Origin: Trema orientale
Taxonomy: Eukaryota > Streptophyta > Magnoliopsida > Rosales > Cannabaceae
Direction: 5' to 3'
Assembly: GCA_002914845.1 (NCBI GenBank)
Contig: JXTC01000329.1
Location: 85,227 to 149,226 of the forward strand
DNA length: 64,000 bases
Made by a program: the position numbers and the translations under genes. The notes under the pieces are model-generated. The model saw nothing but the letters and a program-made list of their open reading frames with translations, did no database searches and was not told the DNA's origin. Positions within the stretch are counted from its first letter, which is position 1. The number at the start of each line of letters is the position of its first letter. Shown piece by piece: positions 47,405 through 59,757 of the stretch.

Positions 47405-48720
47405 TTTGTTGTGGTTGTATGAATGGGATACACCAGTATCAAACAAAACATGTGCCCAAGAGTGTGAAATAAAGATTATACCGTCAACAATACCTTGGCC
47501 GGTGCGATCCTGAGTGTCGTCAGCTCCAGTAAAAGCATAGGCTTGGCTAGTCACCTTGCCTTTTCCCTTGTTACTTCTCCCCTGACCAGGATGACTGCTG
47601 CTGGATCCTGGACCACTATTGCCATACCCATACCCACCTTAACTTCTTGAGGCCTGAGGAGTGTAGAAATTCTGAATGTAATCCTGAGGACGATACTGAT
47701 GCTGATAAGGCTGTGAGGAAGTGAAAGCCTACGAAATACTTTGTGACTGTTGTGGCCTTATCTGAGTATTCTGATAAGAAACAGAACCTAACTGGCTCCT
47801 CTGCGATCCTCTTTGAGAAAGAGGAGATTTTTGAAGATGATTAGGATACTCCTTCTTTCAATGGCTCAGTTGGGCATAAGAAAAATATCCTCTATATGGA
47901 CTACTTCTGCTACCCCCTGAAGAACTACTACTGTTTGAGCTTTCATAGTTCAGAATACCCTGGGCTGACCACTACCCCTGATTCTTTCTGGTGACTTTCC
48001 TGTTGTTACCTCTACGCTGGTTTCTCTTGGAATCCAATCCCTCTTCGATGGCTTCTACTTGCTGGGCAGCCACTGTAATTTCAAGAAGAGTATGGAAAGA
48101 CTGAGTAGTAAATTATTCTATTGAAAATGTTCCGATTCAGACAACTCCAAAACTTGGCAACTCTATACTTCTCACTTGTAGCCAATCCAAGTGCAACACT
48201 TGCCAACTCAGTGAACTCTAATCAGATATTCATTCACCGTTCCGTTACCTTGGATTAAAGTCTCAAACCGGTTCACAATTTCATCCAGTTAGTCCTCATT
48301 GGCATACTCGGCCTTGAAAATCTATTCAACGTCCTCCTAAGTTAGATCTACCACTTCTTGCAACTGTTCTACTATCTCCCACTAGCGAATAGCACTCCCC
48401 ATCAAATGAGTGACGACAAAGACTGCCCAAAACTCAGCCGGAGTACCAAGGGCTTGAAAGTGCCTCTCTATCTCAGAAAACTAAGCAATCGCCATGAGAG
48501 GTTCTAGTCTCTCATTATACTACCCTAGCTGGAGGTGCATGAATCGCTGGAGATAATCTGACTAATCCAGCTGACGCTCCCTCGGAGCTGGAGGCTGATA
48601 GTCTAGATTGCTTATCAGGGCAAATGCCTGCTGTATTGCCTCGATCAGAGGAGTGAAATCCAGACAATGAGGAGGTTCGGCACCCAGCTAGTGCCTCAAA
48701 ACTCTTCTTGGAGGAATTCT
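47405..48720 (-). pseudogene. Element B gag and start of protease, decayed
   Basis: The minus-strand frame at 48290-48500 keeps gag-like runs such as SEIERHFQALGTPAEFWAV and WEIVEQLQEVVDLT, broken by several in-frame stops, mostly TAG. Near 47405-47480 the frame reads VLFDTGVSHSY, which carries the aspartic protease D-T-G motif, and then stops. The region between (47560-48060) is rich in Gln, Ser, Gly and Tyr codons, as in the zinc-knuckle part of gag. It is non-functional. Confidence 0.7.
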
Positions 48721-48825
48721 TTAAAGTCTGAAATAATATGCCAAGCTGTTAGTAAGATAATGATGCATACTTCTTATAAAAATAATTTCAACCTAGTTTA
48801 ATGGCGATATGTCTGAGCTATTAAA

Positions 48826-48842
48826 CTCAAACTCTGATACCA
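48826..48842 (-). other. Primer-binding site, initiator Met tRNA type
   Basis: On the minus strand it reads TGGTATCAGAGTTTGAG. The first 11 bases are the usual complement of the 3' end of plant initiator Met tRNA. It lies 7 bases inside the LTR edge at 48850, the position expected for priming minus-strand cDNA synthesis. Confidence 0.8.
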
Positions 48843-48849
48843 TAATTTT

Positions 48850-51040
48850 TGCCACAACCCAAAAACCGGGCTAGCGGCAAAAGGAGAATTTTGTTAATAT
48901 GGGAAATTCCTTGATTTATTTTAAAAAGGTCTTAAAAATGTTAATTTTATAAACAGTCTATTTAAATAAAATATTTAGAATTTCATCCCGTGAGTCTCTC
49001 CTATAGTTCGTATATATCATTAAATATAGATCGAATAATAACCAAAAAACATAAATCGAGTGTAAGTCCAAGCATCATCATCATCCATAATAAATATCAA
49101 GTACCAAAATAGTACACATAAGTTCACAGACATAATTGAAAATAGTAATCCTAATTCAGTGCTAAATCAAAATCCAAACATCACAATAATACAAAGCTTC
49201 TAGTATTGCCAAGATAATGAACTACATTCAAGGAAGGCCTATTAATCCTCTTGATCACTAAGGTTACGCTGAACACCACCTGAGGAAGGAAGGAAGGGGA
49301 TGAGCATATAATGCCAGTGGGAAAGCAAAGCAATTATCTTATTTGAAAATATTTTAGTGATGAAAAGTTCCTACATGTTAGTTTAAATCTAAAATATACA
49401 TATAAAATAGTCCAAACCGAAAATTCATTTGTGTGTATATATATATAAGGCAGTATAAGCAAAACAATCTAATTCATATGCACATAATATATATCAACCC
49501 ATATCCATGAGCTCACATCATCTCATCTGTGGAAACCCAGGATGACGGCATTAAGTGTACCTAACAGTCTGCCTGATACCTAATCCCATACCCGGAGGGG
49601 ACACCCATGTATTGCCTACCAAATCTAGAGGGGCAACCGAATTGCCTACACCTGCTAAATGGGGAGGTAATCAGAAAAAATAAACCCCGTACGGGTTTAC
49701 AGACTCTACACCGATGGTGGGGCACGTAGCGCCACACTGTAAACCCACCATGCTAACACGGTGCTCATGTATGATCCTATGATACGTGCAATATAGAACT
49801 GAAGTATGAAAACTATCGTGCTCTAGTTTTTTAATAAAATAAGCATATTAGGTTTTATAGAAAAATGGGCAATATAACGGACTCATTTTTAATATACCCA
49901 AAAATAACCTGCACTCAAAAAAGTCCTAGAGTAATACAATATATATCGTATAATCAAATTCCATTACAGATATCCATAACAGTTCAAAAGTCACGTTTGT
50001 CATCATATATTGTAGAAAGTAAGTTTTATTCAAAAATGATATAAAACAAAGGTAACCGAATCCTTACCTCGCTAGAATAACTATACCACACTATTGGATC
50101 CTCAAAGTGTCGTTGGATGATCGCTCAGAGAGTTGGGAACCAATTCCAAGCCCTCGATTACTTTCTTGTGAAAATCCAACTTCTCAACAGAGTTTCAAAT
50201 CTACAAACGGACCTCTTCATTAAAATCCTAGCACCCAAAATAGCTATGTTAGACATATAATTTGTTCAATTCGGGTTCGGGCCGAAACAGGACCGGTGGC
50301 ATGTAAAACGAGGCAAATCTTAACCATCTAATTTCGTTTTTCGTGTCAGTCACCAAACATAGTCAGTATATATCAATCTTCTCCATTTTGAGAGTACATT
50401 CTAAAAATGACATCAAAAATACAATCCAACGGTCCGATCAAAAAGTCAAACTCAAGATCAAAACACTCAAAAATAGCAACTTTCAAATCGGGCAAAATGG
50501 AGTCACGAAATAGATACCTGGAGATTTCTCTTGACGATATGAATCCAATGAGCCCAAGAACATCCCTTGAAACGGTCCAAAACGGCGCCAAAAATTCAAA
50601 ATTTTTGAGCTTGAAATTGGCGATTTCCGGCATCTGCACTTTCCGACGGGTCTTACAGTCTGGCGGCGAGCTTCCTGGCGACATGGCGAGGCAGTGTCGG
50701 GGGTCCTCTTGGTTGGATGGTGGTAGGTGGCGGTGCAGCTCCCTTCGGTCTTCTTCGGTTTTCTTCGACCGAGATAGAAGAGAAGAAAGAGAGAGGGAGT
50801 CGTGGGGAAGAGAGAGAGGAGAAGAACGAGAGGAACCCGTGTGAGGTTGCATGGGACTATGTAATTTTTTCTAAAATTATAAAATGGTCACCCAATTTTC
50901 AAATTTTTTCAATTTAGTCCTCAAAATATTTGCATTTTAGTCCCCATTTCTTAAAATTTTTACAAACATACCCCTCAATTATTTAATCCGAAAATTAATA
51001 AAATGACTAAAATATCCCTTAAAAAATCTGGGATTTTACA
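48850..51040 (-). repeat. Element B 5' LTR (2.19 kb)
   Basis: On the + strand it starts tgccacaaccc and ends ctgggattttaca, so the element-sense LTR runs TGTAAAATCCC to GGGTTGTGGCA with TG/CA ends. Its 5' half matches the fragment at 33470-34831. A 145-codon open frame on the + strand (50407-50844) lies wholly within the LTR and is not considered a gene. Confidence 0.75.
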
Positions 51041-51441
51041 CATGTTCTTTTCTTCTTTTTCTCTCCACCTATCTTATTTCAGTCCGAACAATGTATCACA
51101 TAATTTGTCGTCCTTTATAACAATTTAAAGATATTTCAGCTTAAAAACTTAAATCCAAGATTATATATTTACTTTATTGTCACAGTTTCATGTTTTCCAC
51201 CTTTGTATTCTCCTTAACAATACGTATCATCCCTCATAATATTGTATAATAACAAAAAATGAAAGAATAAAAATAAGAAAGTAAAACATAAGTCACATCT
51301 TGCTAAAAAAAGTCTCCACCTATATTTACTAGAGAAAATGTTCGTATCTACATCGAATTATATGTTATGCATATGATGAGACACTAAATGCTCCTTTCTA
51401 GTTCATTTGCCAGTTTTGATTAATTAGAGGGGTTAGAATTA
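51041..51441. other. Spacer between elements B and A
   Basis: AT-rich sequence of 400 bp with no recognised feature. The 5 bases just before element A (aatta, 51437-51441) are a candidate target-site duplicate. Confidence 0.4.
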
Positions 51442-52812
51442 TGAGGCGGTAAGTCCAGCCATATTATCAAAAATAATAAATAACTGAAATAAAAATGCTG
51501 AAATTTAAATAAAGCGATGCGACCGGTTGAGTGTGAAAACAACACAAATCACTAAATAAATGCGCATAATAATTAAAAAGGGGAGGTAAAGTAACCGATC
51601 GCACTCAAGACAGCAATACAGATTACTTTACAGGGACGGAGAAGCGGAATAATTGATCGCATTTAGAGCAGCAATACAAATTATCCGCCAAATTGCAGAG
51701 ATACAAGATAGATATATATAATACAAAAAGCACAACACCTCGAACTTGTACTACAGGTCAAGCACGAGATTGTGGAGAGTAGCTCGGTACTCAAAGATCA
51801 CTATAACATATAGTGTGCAACAATAATAATAATAATAATAATTATTATAATAATAATGATAATTATGAAAATAATGCAATTATGTATTTGTATAGATATA
51901 TGTAATTGAATATGTGAGTGTGTGTATAGATACATGCAAGTGTATATGAGCGTGTATGAAAACTTACTGGCCAAGTTTTATGAAACTAAGATGATGGATG
52001 ATGAAGAATGAAGGAAGTATCTGATGGTTGTATAGCTTAGGTTTGATAATAAAGAAAATTGGAATAGGAGTATCGCATGTTGGCTTTAGTGAAAGTGAAG
52101 GATAAAAGGTTGATGATGATGAGATTTATAGTCTCGGTTGGAATGAAAGATGGTGTGATGATGGTGGTGACGTTAATGGTATTAAGGACAAGAAGAAACT
52201 AATTGGCTTTCTTTGATGAATAAAGATCAAATCAACATGTGGGAATGAAGTCAATATAGCAAATTGGTGGAGTTTGGATGATGTAGTGGCCTTGAATAAC
52301 GAGAAAAGGAGTAAAAGGAAAATTAATGGATGGGAGAACTCAGTAACATTGAGGAAGGGATATCAGACCAATTTTCATTACGTTTTTTTCTACCTGTATT
52401 ACAAGAGAATCAGCCTATATATATACATGCAACTCCACCGCTTCGGCAAAGTGTTGCTTGGCAAAATTGGTGGACACCTCACTAAGATCACCATGAGTTG
52501 TCATGTAAAGAAAAATTCTTCTTATGACTCAACATATGGCTCAAAATAATAATAATAATAATAATAACAATAGTTGTCCAGTCTAAACTTGCCACGTGAC
52601 TAAGGTGTTCCAACGGGTATTGACATCTTATCACAAATGGGGTCTTCAAGTGGTCTTTTGTGTCTTATTGATATGACATAAATTTGGCAATTTTTTGATG
52701 AAAAATTGACACGTTAAATTTTCTTAATTGACCCTATATAACATAATTTTCACATTATTCGTAACTTAATATTTTTAGTTAGTGACTAATTATAAAAAAT
52801 TATCACACCCCA
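51442..52812 (-). repeat. Element A 3' LTR (complete)
   Basis: From tgaggcggtaag to tcacacccca, 1371 bp. From 51561 onward it aligns with the other LTR, with differences of a few percent by eye and a shorter AAT microsatellite (51822-51860). The first 119 bp have no counterpart at the other LTR because of a deletion there. A 91-codon + strand frame (52274-52549) is kept in both LTRs. Confidence 0.8.
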
Positions 52813-54060
52813 AAACATTAAGTTCCCTGAGCTATAGTGAATGTGACAATTCGCTAGAGCTCATTAATGTGAATCTTTCTCCAATATAGTCTTCGAACGT
52901 GCCTTAAAAAGACCACATTCATAGAGATATAATTTTTTCTTTTGGATGAATTTCTGAGAAAAGACGAGCACTATTACCTTACAGGCACATCCCAACTAGG
53001 TTGGCACCCGCCTGTAAGATAATATAATTTTCTTCAAATTTGAAAAGAACGACTGATACCATATGTAGGCAAGCTCCAAGTAGCAGACAGCTAGCTCTAG
53101 CTGGGTTCCAGATAGTCATGCCAAACATTTCTATTGGATTGGCCCAACCCAAACAACGCTTCTTTAAAACCTTAATAGGGCAAAATCCAGTGGGAAAAAT
53201 CTCTAGAAAGGGAAAAGAGTACATTGCATGTGAGCAACAAATTTGGAATTTAGCTTGAACATTGCCTAGATTGATAATTCTGATGTCTTCTCTGTTAGTG
53301 AAATCTTTTTACAGGGATAACAGATTTCAGTCTTGATTTTGCAGCTTCGTCACCATACGCGTACTTGTTTGCGTGTATTTTCCACATATATAAGAGAAAA
53401 TAATCCTCATGCAAGACAAGATATTAGTCCAATGCAAAAAAATATATAGATAAGCATAGAAATTAATGAAAATTTCAATATTGGACTAAGGATAATTAAC
53501 TGCAGATTATTTGGACTTTGAAATGGTAAAAGCCAAAAAATTTTAAAATTGGGGTATGCGCCCAATTATATGTTTAGACTGGGGTATGCACCCAATTTAT
53601 ATTTTAAACCTGAGTTGCATGAAAGTATCGATTAGGATATATACTGATAAATCCTTGTTCCAATGTACCTGCCGGTAGCATAAGCTTGTACCAAGGGGTA
53701 CTTTCATGCTTAGTATAATCCAATCTCGACTCATTGTTCCCGATATCATTGGCAGCATAGGCTTGAACCAAAAGATATTATCAGAAAATATCAAATTTTC
53801 AGGTTTATACTAACAGTCTCCAGTTCCAATGTATTTTGGCAGCAAAATGCTCATATCAAAGAATACTTTTGGGCGTAGTTTTTACCCTACTTAGGATTTG
53901 TAGAACTATCGGGATAAAATATATAGATTACTTAGATGAGGATTTTTTATGAATGCAATCTAAGAAGAATAAATACCAATCATTTATTATAGGATGAAAA
54001 TTTTATCTATAATAGTCCTTAGATATAGAGACATCTAGAAAACTATATGAAGTATTTCTT
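52813..54060 (-). other. Element A internal region between integrase and 3' LTR
   Basis: No domain is recognised. ggggtatgcgcccaatt at about 53551 and ggggtatgcacccaatt at about 53582 form a short tandem pair. No clear polypurine tract was found next to the 3' LTR. Confidence 0.5.
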
Positions 54061-55310
54061 GATAAATTTAAGGTTGGTAGGTGCAGAAAATACACGTGTA
54101 TTCAGGTCTTTGAGAGTGCAGTACCCACTAGATTGGATATCCGCAATTTGATAGGGCCCTTCCTAATTCAGTGTGAACATAGTAGCATGCATTCCCTTCA
54201 TAATATGATCAGCTGCTTTGAATACTAAGTCACCTTCTTGGAAATTTCTGGCTCGTACCAATTTGTTGTAGGCTCAAGTAATTTTCCTTTGATAGTTTCG
54301 AACCCTATCTTGTACTTGTGCTCTTTAATCTTCTAAAATTTCAAGATCATATTCTTGAGAATTTTCTGTTCCACCAAGTGCCGTCTTAGTAGATGGTATG
54401 TTTAATTCCACGGGCCATAGAGTTTCAGCTCCATATACTAGAGAAAATGGAGTTTCTTTAGTAGTAGTATGTTTGATAGCTCTGTAAGCCCAAAAAGCAA
54501 GAGGAAGACAATTGTCCCATCTGATCAATTTTTCCTCAATCATTTTTCTGATGATGGCCACCAAAGTTTTGTTGAATGCTTCAATGGCTCCATTTCCTTG
54601 AGGATAATACCTAGTAGATTTTCCATGAAAGATTTGATATCTTTCCAGCAGTGATTCAAACGGTTGTCCAGTAAAGGGTGTCCCAATATCAGACAGTATT
54701 CTTCGAAGTACGCCAAAATGATAGATGATATTTTCTTGCATAAATTGGCTTGTAGCTTCTGAAGTGGCCTTCTTAAGATAAACAGCCTCAGACCATTTTG
54801 TGAAATTTTTTGTAGCTGCTAAAATCCAGATCTTTCCTTTTGAGGGAGGACTGATTGGCCGAATGAGATCAATTGCCAGGTGTGGAATGGCCAAAGTGAT
54901 GTGATACTTCCCAGTTCGACAGTGGATATATGTATCAAGTTTCCATGTTTTTGGCAGGCATCACATTTTCGGACAAATTCTATGGCATCATTTTCCATCG
55001 TCGGCCAATAGTATCCAATAATGATCAACTGCTCAAACAGACGTCTTCCACCAATATGGCCACCATAGTCCTCGGCGTGAAATTCTTTTACGACTATTTC
55101 TATCTCATTGGGTCCTAAGCATCTCTGGACCTTTCCTTGAAAGCTTTTTCTGAAAAGCAGATTGTTCTGAGCAAAGAATCTGTCAGCTTTACGTTTGATG
55201 AGAATAGCTGAAGAAGTATCATCAGACAGTTGACCGTGAATGATGTAGTCAATGTAAATTCTTCTCCAGTCTTCTTCTTCTACAAAGAAGCTTTCTTTGG
55301 GATCTATCAC
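54061..55310 (-). pseudogene. Element A integrase, frameshifted
   Basis: The upstream part (55310-54819) holds the HHCC zinc-binding domain: HIGGRRLFEQL with its preceding His residues, then CDACQKHG. The core (54894-54325) keeps the three acidic positions in AIDLIRP, ILSDIGTPF and NGAIEAFNK. These two parts are in different frames, overlapping by 76 bases. After a stop at 54325 a C-terminal stretch continues in decayed form to about 54060. Integrase joins cDNA to host DNA; this copy cannot be made intact. Confidence 0.85.
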
Positions 55311-55851
55311 AAGCTGGTATTACTTACAGTTTCTTTGTAGCTCATTAGCTTGCTTTCTTAACTCAGGCCAAAAATATCCAAGTCATTGGATTCTTCTAGC
55401 AAGTGTTGGTCCATCTAAACCACAGATTTTAGAATGGATTTCGTCTAACACTTTTTTTCCAAATTCTTCGTCAATGCATTCTACTAGAACTCCATCGGAG
55501 AATATCTTGTAAACTTGATCATTGATCAACATAAATGCTTTGATTTCTCCGATATCTTTAACTTCTGGACTTTTCAGCTTCCCTTAATAGATTGGATCCA
55601 CCCATTTGATTGTTGCATTGATGAGTATATTGGCTCTGACTTGGTCTCTAAAGGGATTTGAATCAGATCTTCATCTGTATGACCCATTTTTAGCACTAGA
55701 GTTGCCAAAGCGTCTGCATATTTATTCTGAGATCTGGAGACATATTCTGGTTCATAATTTTTGAAATTGTGGAGCTTTTCTTAAATTTCTTCTCGGTATT
55801 TGACCAAATTCGGCTCTTTGACAACAAAATCTCTGTTAAGCTATCTGATGA
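55311..55851 (-). pseudogene. Element A pol, decayed segment between RNase H and integrase
   Basis: The 541 bases between the archaeal-type RNase H and the integrase zinc domain have stops in every minus frame. The frame changes somewhere within, since the flanking ORFs are out of phase. No domain is claimed. Confidence 0.55.
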
Positions 55852-56319
55852 CTAAGAATCCCCACATATTTTCTTCTTTGAAATCTTCATTTTCTTGGCC
55901 AGATCTAATCCGATTGCCAAGGCCTCATTTTCAACTTCATTGTTGGAGCAAGGGAAGGCTAATTTAATAGCTTTCTTGAAGATTTCACCTTGATCATTTG
56001 ACAGAACAATTCCAGCGCTTCCCTCATTACGTATGGAGGTACCATCAAAGTAGAGTATCCAACATTCTTCTTTGTCTTCTACAGATATTATCTCCTCCAA
56101 ATTATGCTTAGTGCATTTAAGCAACTCGACTAGAGCTTGACTTTTGATAGCCTTTGACTTTTTGACAGTAATATCAAGTTCACTAAGCATGAGCATCCAC
56201 TTGGCATAATGACCAGTTAGGATAGGCCTTTGTAATAGGAGCTTGATCGGATCAGAAATCGTGATTACTCTAACTCTGTGAGTGACCAGGTAGTGTTGAA
56301 ACTTTTGTATTGTATACAT
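55852..56319 (-). pseudogene. Element A RNase H region, including an archaeal-type RNase H
   Basis: The frame begins in the gypsy RNase H/connection region (MYTIQKFQHYL, VITISDPIKLLLQRP) and continues into a second RNase H: ILYFDGTSIRNEGSAGIVL supplies the first catalytic Asp, NNEVENEALAIGLDLA the Glu, and CGDS the next Asp, just before a stop at 55852. Dual RNase H domains are typical of Tat-lineage elements. Same frame as RT, separated from it by stops at 56419 and nearby. Confidence 0.8.
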
Positions 56320-56418
56320 TAGTGCAACACAGAGCTTATCTACGAGAAAGTGATTTTTCTCTGAACTTCAAAGTAGACGGTTTAAGTAATAAACCGGTTT
56401 CTCCAAGCCTTCATAGTC

Positions 56419-57423
56419 TTATGCTATTAGTATCCCAACTGATTCATCAGATGCTGCCAAGTAAATTAATAGTTCTTTTTCTGGAGATGGGGAAACCATG
56501 ACTTGCGAGTTGGTGAGAATCTTCTTGATTTCTTTAAAAGCATAGTCATGCTCAGGATCCCATTTATACTTCGTATCTTTTTTGGTCAATTGATGAAAAG
56601 GCTTAATAAAACTAGCTAGAGCTAGAATAAATCTCCTGAGATAAGAAATCTTTCCAATGAATCCTCTCAATTGTTTGAGATCTTGAGGTGGCTTGATCTC
56701 CATTATTGCCTTTGCTTTATCTTTATCAATCATGATTCCATTTTTGTAAACTACGAATCCAAGAAACTTGCCTTCTATGACTCCGAAAGCGCATTTCAAG
56801 GGATTCATCTTGAGATCATATTTTCTGCATCTTTCAAATACTTTTCGCAAGTGATCCAAGTGTGATTCTTTTCTTTTAGATTTCACTGCCAAATCATCGA
56901 CGTAGTCTTCTACATAGTCATGGATCATATCATAAAAAATTGCTGTCATTGCCCGTTGATAAGTGGCTCCTGCATTCTTCAATCCAAATGGTATTACAGT
57001 GCAGTAGAAATTACCAAGTGGAGTTCTGAAAGTAGTCTTTTCAGCATCTTCTAGATCCATCTTAATTTGATTATAATCACTGAATCCATCCATGAATGAG
57101 AACATTTTATGGTTAGCCATTGCATCGACAAGCATGTCTAGATTTGGCAGTGGAAAATCGTCTTTTGGGCATACTTTATTTAGATCTCTGAAATCTACAC
57201 AAATTCTTATTTGTCCATTCTTCTTTCTTACTGGTACTATATTTGCCAACCATGTCGCATGCATGCATGGTTTTATAAACTCAGCTTCTAACAATTTTTC
57301 TATCTCCTTCTTGATTTGCAGCTGAATTTGATTGCTGAAACTCCTCGCAGTCTGCTTAACTAGCTTGAAAGTAGGATTTATAGTAAGCTTGTGTGTGATT
57401 AACTTACTGCTTAATCCTGGCAT
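56419..57423 (-). pseudogene. Element A reverse transcriptase
   Basis: The 334-codon open stretch carries the RT palm and fingers: RICVDFRDLNKVCPKDDFPL, FMDGFSDYNQIKM with the first catalytic Asp, GLKNAGATYQRAM, and YVEDYVDDL with the Y-x-D-D catalytic pair. LGFVVYKNGI, then KAIMEIKPPQDLKQLRGF and LAASDESVGILIA lead into RNase H. A TAG precedes the Met at 57423, so the visible Met is internal and not the real start. All catalytic residues seen are intact. Confidence 0.9.
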
Positions 57424-57735
57424 CTCTTTGTAGGTCTATGCAAAAACGTCATGATATTCTTTCAGCAATTTTATTAGAGCTGCTTCAAAATTTGGCTCTA
57501 ATTTAGCAGAAATAAACGTTGACTTTTCTTCTCCGTCTTCTGCTAAATTTATCTTCTTAGGCCCTTCTTATGGATTCTTAGGTTCATCTTGTAATTTTTC
57601 TGGAGCGAGTGGAATGGCTTCTACTCGTTTTGAATTCTGCATAAGATGAATACTTTCTAGGCTCGCGAGGTCATCACTGGCCTCGCCGCAACTTCATAAT
57701 TGATGAGCGATTCTCCCATCGGGTAGTGTAATTCG
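57424..57735 (-). pseudogene. Element A pol linker between protease and RT, decayed
   Basis: In the same frame as RT this stretch has stops, including one just before 57423 and one at 57736-57738. It corresponds to the poorly conserved linker of gypsy pol. No domain is claimed. Confidence 0.5.
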
Positions 57736-58524
57736 CTAAAGAGAAGATTCTTTTAAGTCTACTGATTCGATCTCCATCATATTGTTTGAGGATGCTCCTA
57801 TTGCATCAGAAGTTATGTACAACGATACTCCTTGTGGCTTCGTTTTATTTGACCCATCAGAAATGTCATCAAAAAATATAGCCTCTATCCAAAAAACTTC
57901 TTGTTGAGCGAACGGAGCCTTTGTTGCGGGCACTAGGATTTCTCTTTTGCTTCTTATCGCTTTCAGACACTGATACAACATAGAAGGTACCACTTGATTG
58001 TGGTGAATCCATGGCCTTCCAAGCAGCAAATGATAGGACACATCCATATCAATCACAAAGAATTTAGTTGGTACTCGGATTGGTCTAACTTGCAAATCCA
58101 CATTAACATGCCCTTTTGTAGTATGAGAACTTGATACAAAAGTGACAAGTGATGTAGTTTGCACGATTAGTGTGATTTCTGGAATGCCAGCTGCTTTGAA
58201 AACTTGCCAAGACATGAGATTGACTGATGAGCCATTGTCTACCAGAGCTCGTTTGAAGGAAGTGCCATTTATTTTAGCTTCCATGTAGAGCGGCTTGTTA
58301 TGATTGAAGTTTATAACTTGAGCATCTTTCTTTGAGAATGTGACTGTATCTTCATCTTTCTTGGCAATTCGACTAACAGCATGATTAATGAAGTAGCATT
58401 GTGGACTGAGCCGTTGAGATATCTTGAAGATTGCTTGTGTAGCCTCTTTACGAGCTTCATCTCCAAATTCTAATGTGTCGAACAAATTTTTGAAAGCTTG
58501 AGACTTCATAAGATTTTTCATCAT
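57736..58524 (-). pseudogene. Element A aspartic protease
   Basis: The 262-codon stretch contains ALVDNGSSVNLMSWQVF, the retropepsin active-site region, followed by LLLGRPWIH, the conserved hydrophobic-GR motif. The usual Asp-Ser/Thr-Gly is Asp-Asn-Gly here, which may be a lineage variant or damage. The domain matures the polyprotein. It shares frame with gag upstream and RT downstream. Confidence 0.8.
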
Positions 58525-58653
58525 TATATTGATGTCTTCTCCTTTTGATGATTCTTCATTAGCTAGATCGTCGACAATTGGATCAACAGCTGTGCATGTG
58601 TTTACTTGCCCTCTTTCATGATTGGGAAAAGGATTATTTTCAGCCCTTTGTTG

Positions 58654-59757
58654 TTATTGCCTAATTAGAATTTCTCCTCGTTGAGCCTTCTCATGATAAA
58701 CTCTTCGGACAATATAATAATCCGATGTGGCATGGTATACTCTTTTATGTAGCAAGCAATATTTGGGATCTTGCATTGCTTCTTGTGTTGGTTGTCTTCT
58801 AGGCTGAGGGCATTTCAGAACTCCATCTTCTATCCAGGCTCGCACCAAAATATTGATTCTATTTGGTCGGCGTTGATCAACTGTAGCAACCTCTTTCCTT
58901 CTTTTGGAGAAAGGTGTTCTGTTCCAATTTTCAGTAGTAATTCTTTTATCGGACATAGCTTTACACATTTTTGCTACTGTTGCTTCGGTGTTGCTGACTC
59001 TGAACATTAGTTTGGCAAAATTTGACCTCATATGATTTTCAATATGAACTTTGTATTCGGCTTGCATTCCATTGATGCACACTTGAATTAATTCTTCTTC
59101 TGAGATAATTTTCTTGTAGTCAAGAGCGACTTCTTTGAATCTATTTACATAGGCTGTAAGGGATTCATCTTCCTTTTGTGTTGTGCTAAAGAGATCGGAT
59201 AAGCCCAACTTATGTTCTGCTGCAAAGAATTTTGTGCGAAATATCATTACTAACTCCTTCCAGGTATCAATACTACCCGCTGGTAAATTGACGAATCAAG
59301 AGTATGCTCGGTCAGTGAGAGATTTTGAGAACTCCCTCAACCTTAATTCATGGTCGCTGGTATAGACTCCCAAATCATCTAGGAAACTAATAACGTGTTC
59401 CCTAGCATTTCCTTTCTTACCATCGAATTTCTCAAATCGAGGATTAGTATAATCCTTCGGATATGGCTTAGAAAGAATACTGGCAAGATATGGAGGTTGA
59501 AAGTCCACCGCTGCAACAATCTTGCTAGCTTTTTCTGCTTCAGGCTTAAGCATTTCTTGTAGTTCTTCTTTGGTAATAAAATTTTTGGAAGCTTCATTAT
59601 CAGTATCAGTTAAAGTTGTGGCAGTAGGGTTGGTTGGGTCTTGATTTGAGGCATGAGAATTATTATTGTGAGGTGGAGCTAGAGTAAAAGGTCCAGCTCT
59701 ATGAGATTTTTCGATATTAGTAATTCTCTGGAGAATTTCAACGTGAGACAATTGCAT
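58654..59757 (-). pseudogene. Element A gag, split by a stop
   Basis: Two open stretches in one frame (59757-59299 and 59295-58657) are divided by a TGA at 59296-59298. The first contains PRFEKFDGKKGNAREHVISF and LREFSKSLTDRAYS. The second contains LFSTTQKEDESLTAYVNRFK and EEELIQVCINGMQAEYK, all typical of Tat-group gag. The tail DPKYCLLHKRVYHATSDYY resembles its cysteine/histidine region. Upstream of the Met at 59757 the same frame continues for about 30 codons past another TAA, so the real start was deleted. Confidence 0.85.

Larger units (their letters stand above)
47301..51040 (-). mobile_element. Element B: truncated Ty3/gypsy retrotransposon
   Basis: Reading leftward, it has a 5' LTR (51040-48850), a primer-binding site, a decayed gag and the opening of the protease. 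Reverse transcriptase, RNase H, integrase and the 3' LTR are absent. Where the left side ends is unclear (about 47300). The LTR of 2.2 kb and the gag-then-DTG-protease order suit a chromovirus such as the Tekay/Del lineage. The lineage is inference. Confidence 0.75.

Noticed and set aside
50407-50844. 145-codon + strand frame
   Set aside because: It lies wholly in the element B LTR, and the minus strand is open here as well. It is low-complexity Arg/Glu/Ser sequence.
53050-53063. A second Met-tRNA primer site (actgataccatatg) inside element A
   Set aside because: It lies on the 3' side of the element, matches only the first nine bases and adjoins no LTR edge.
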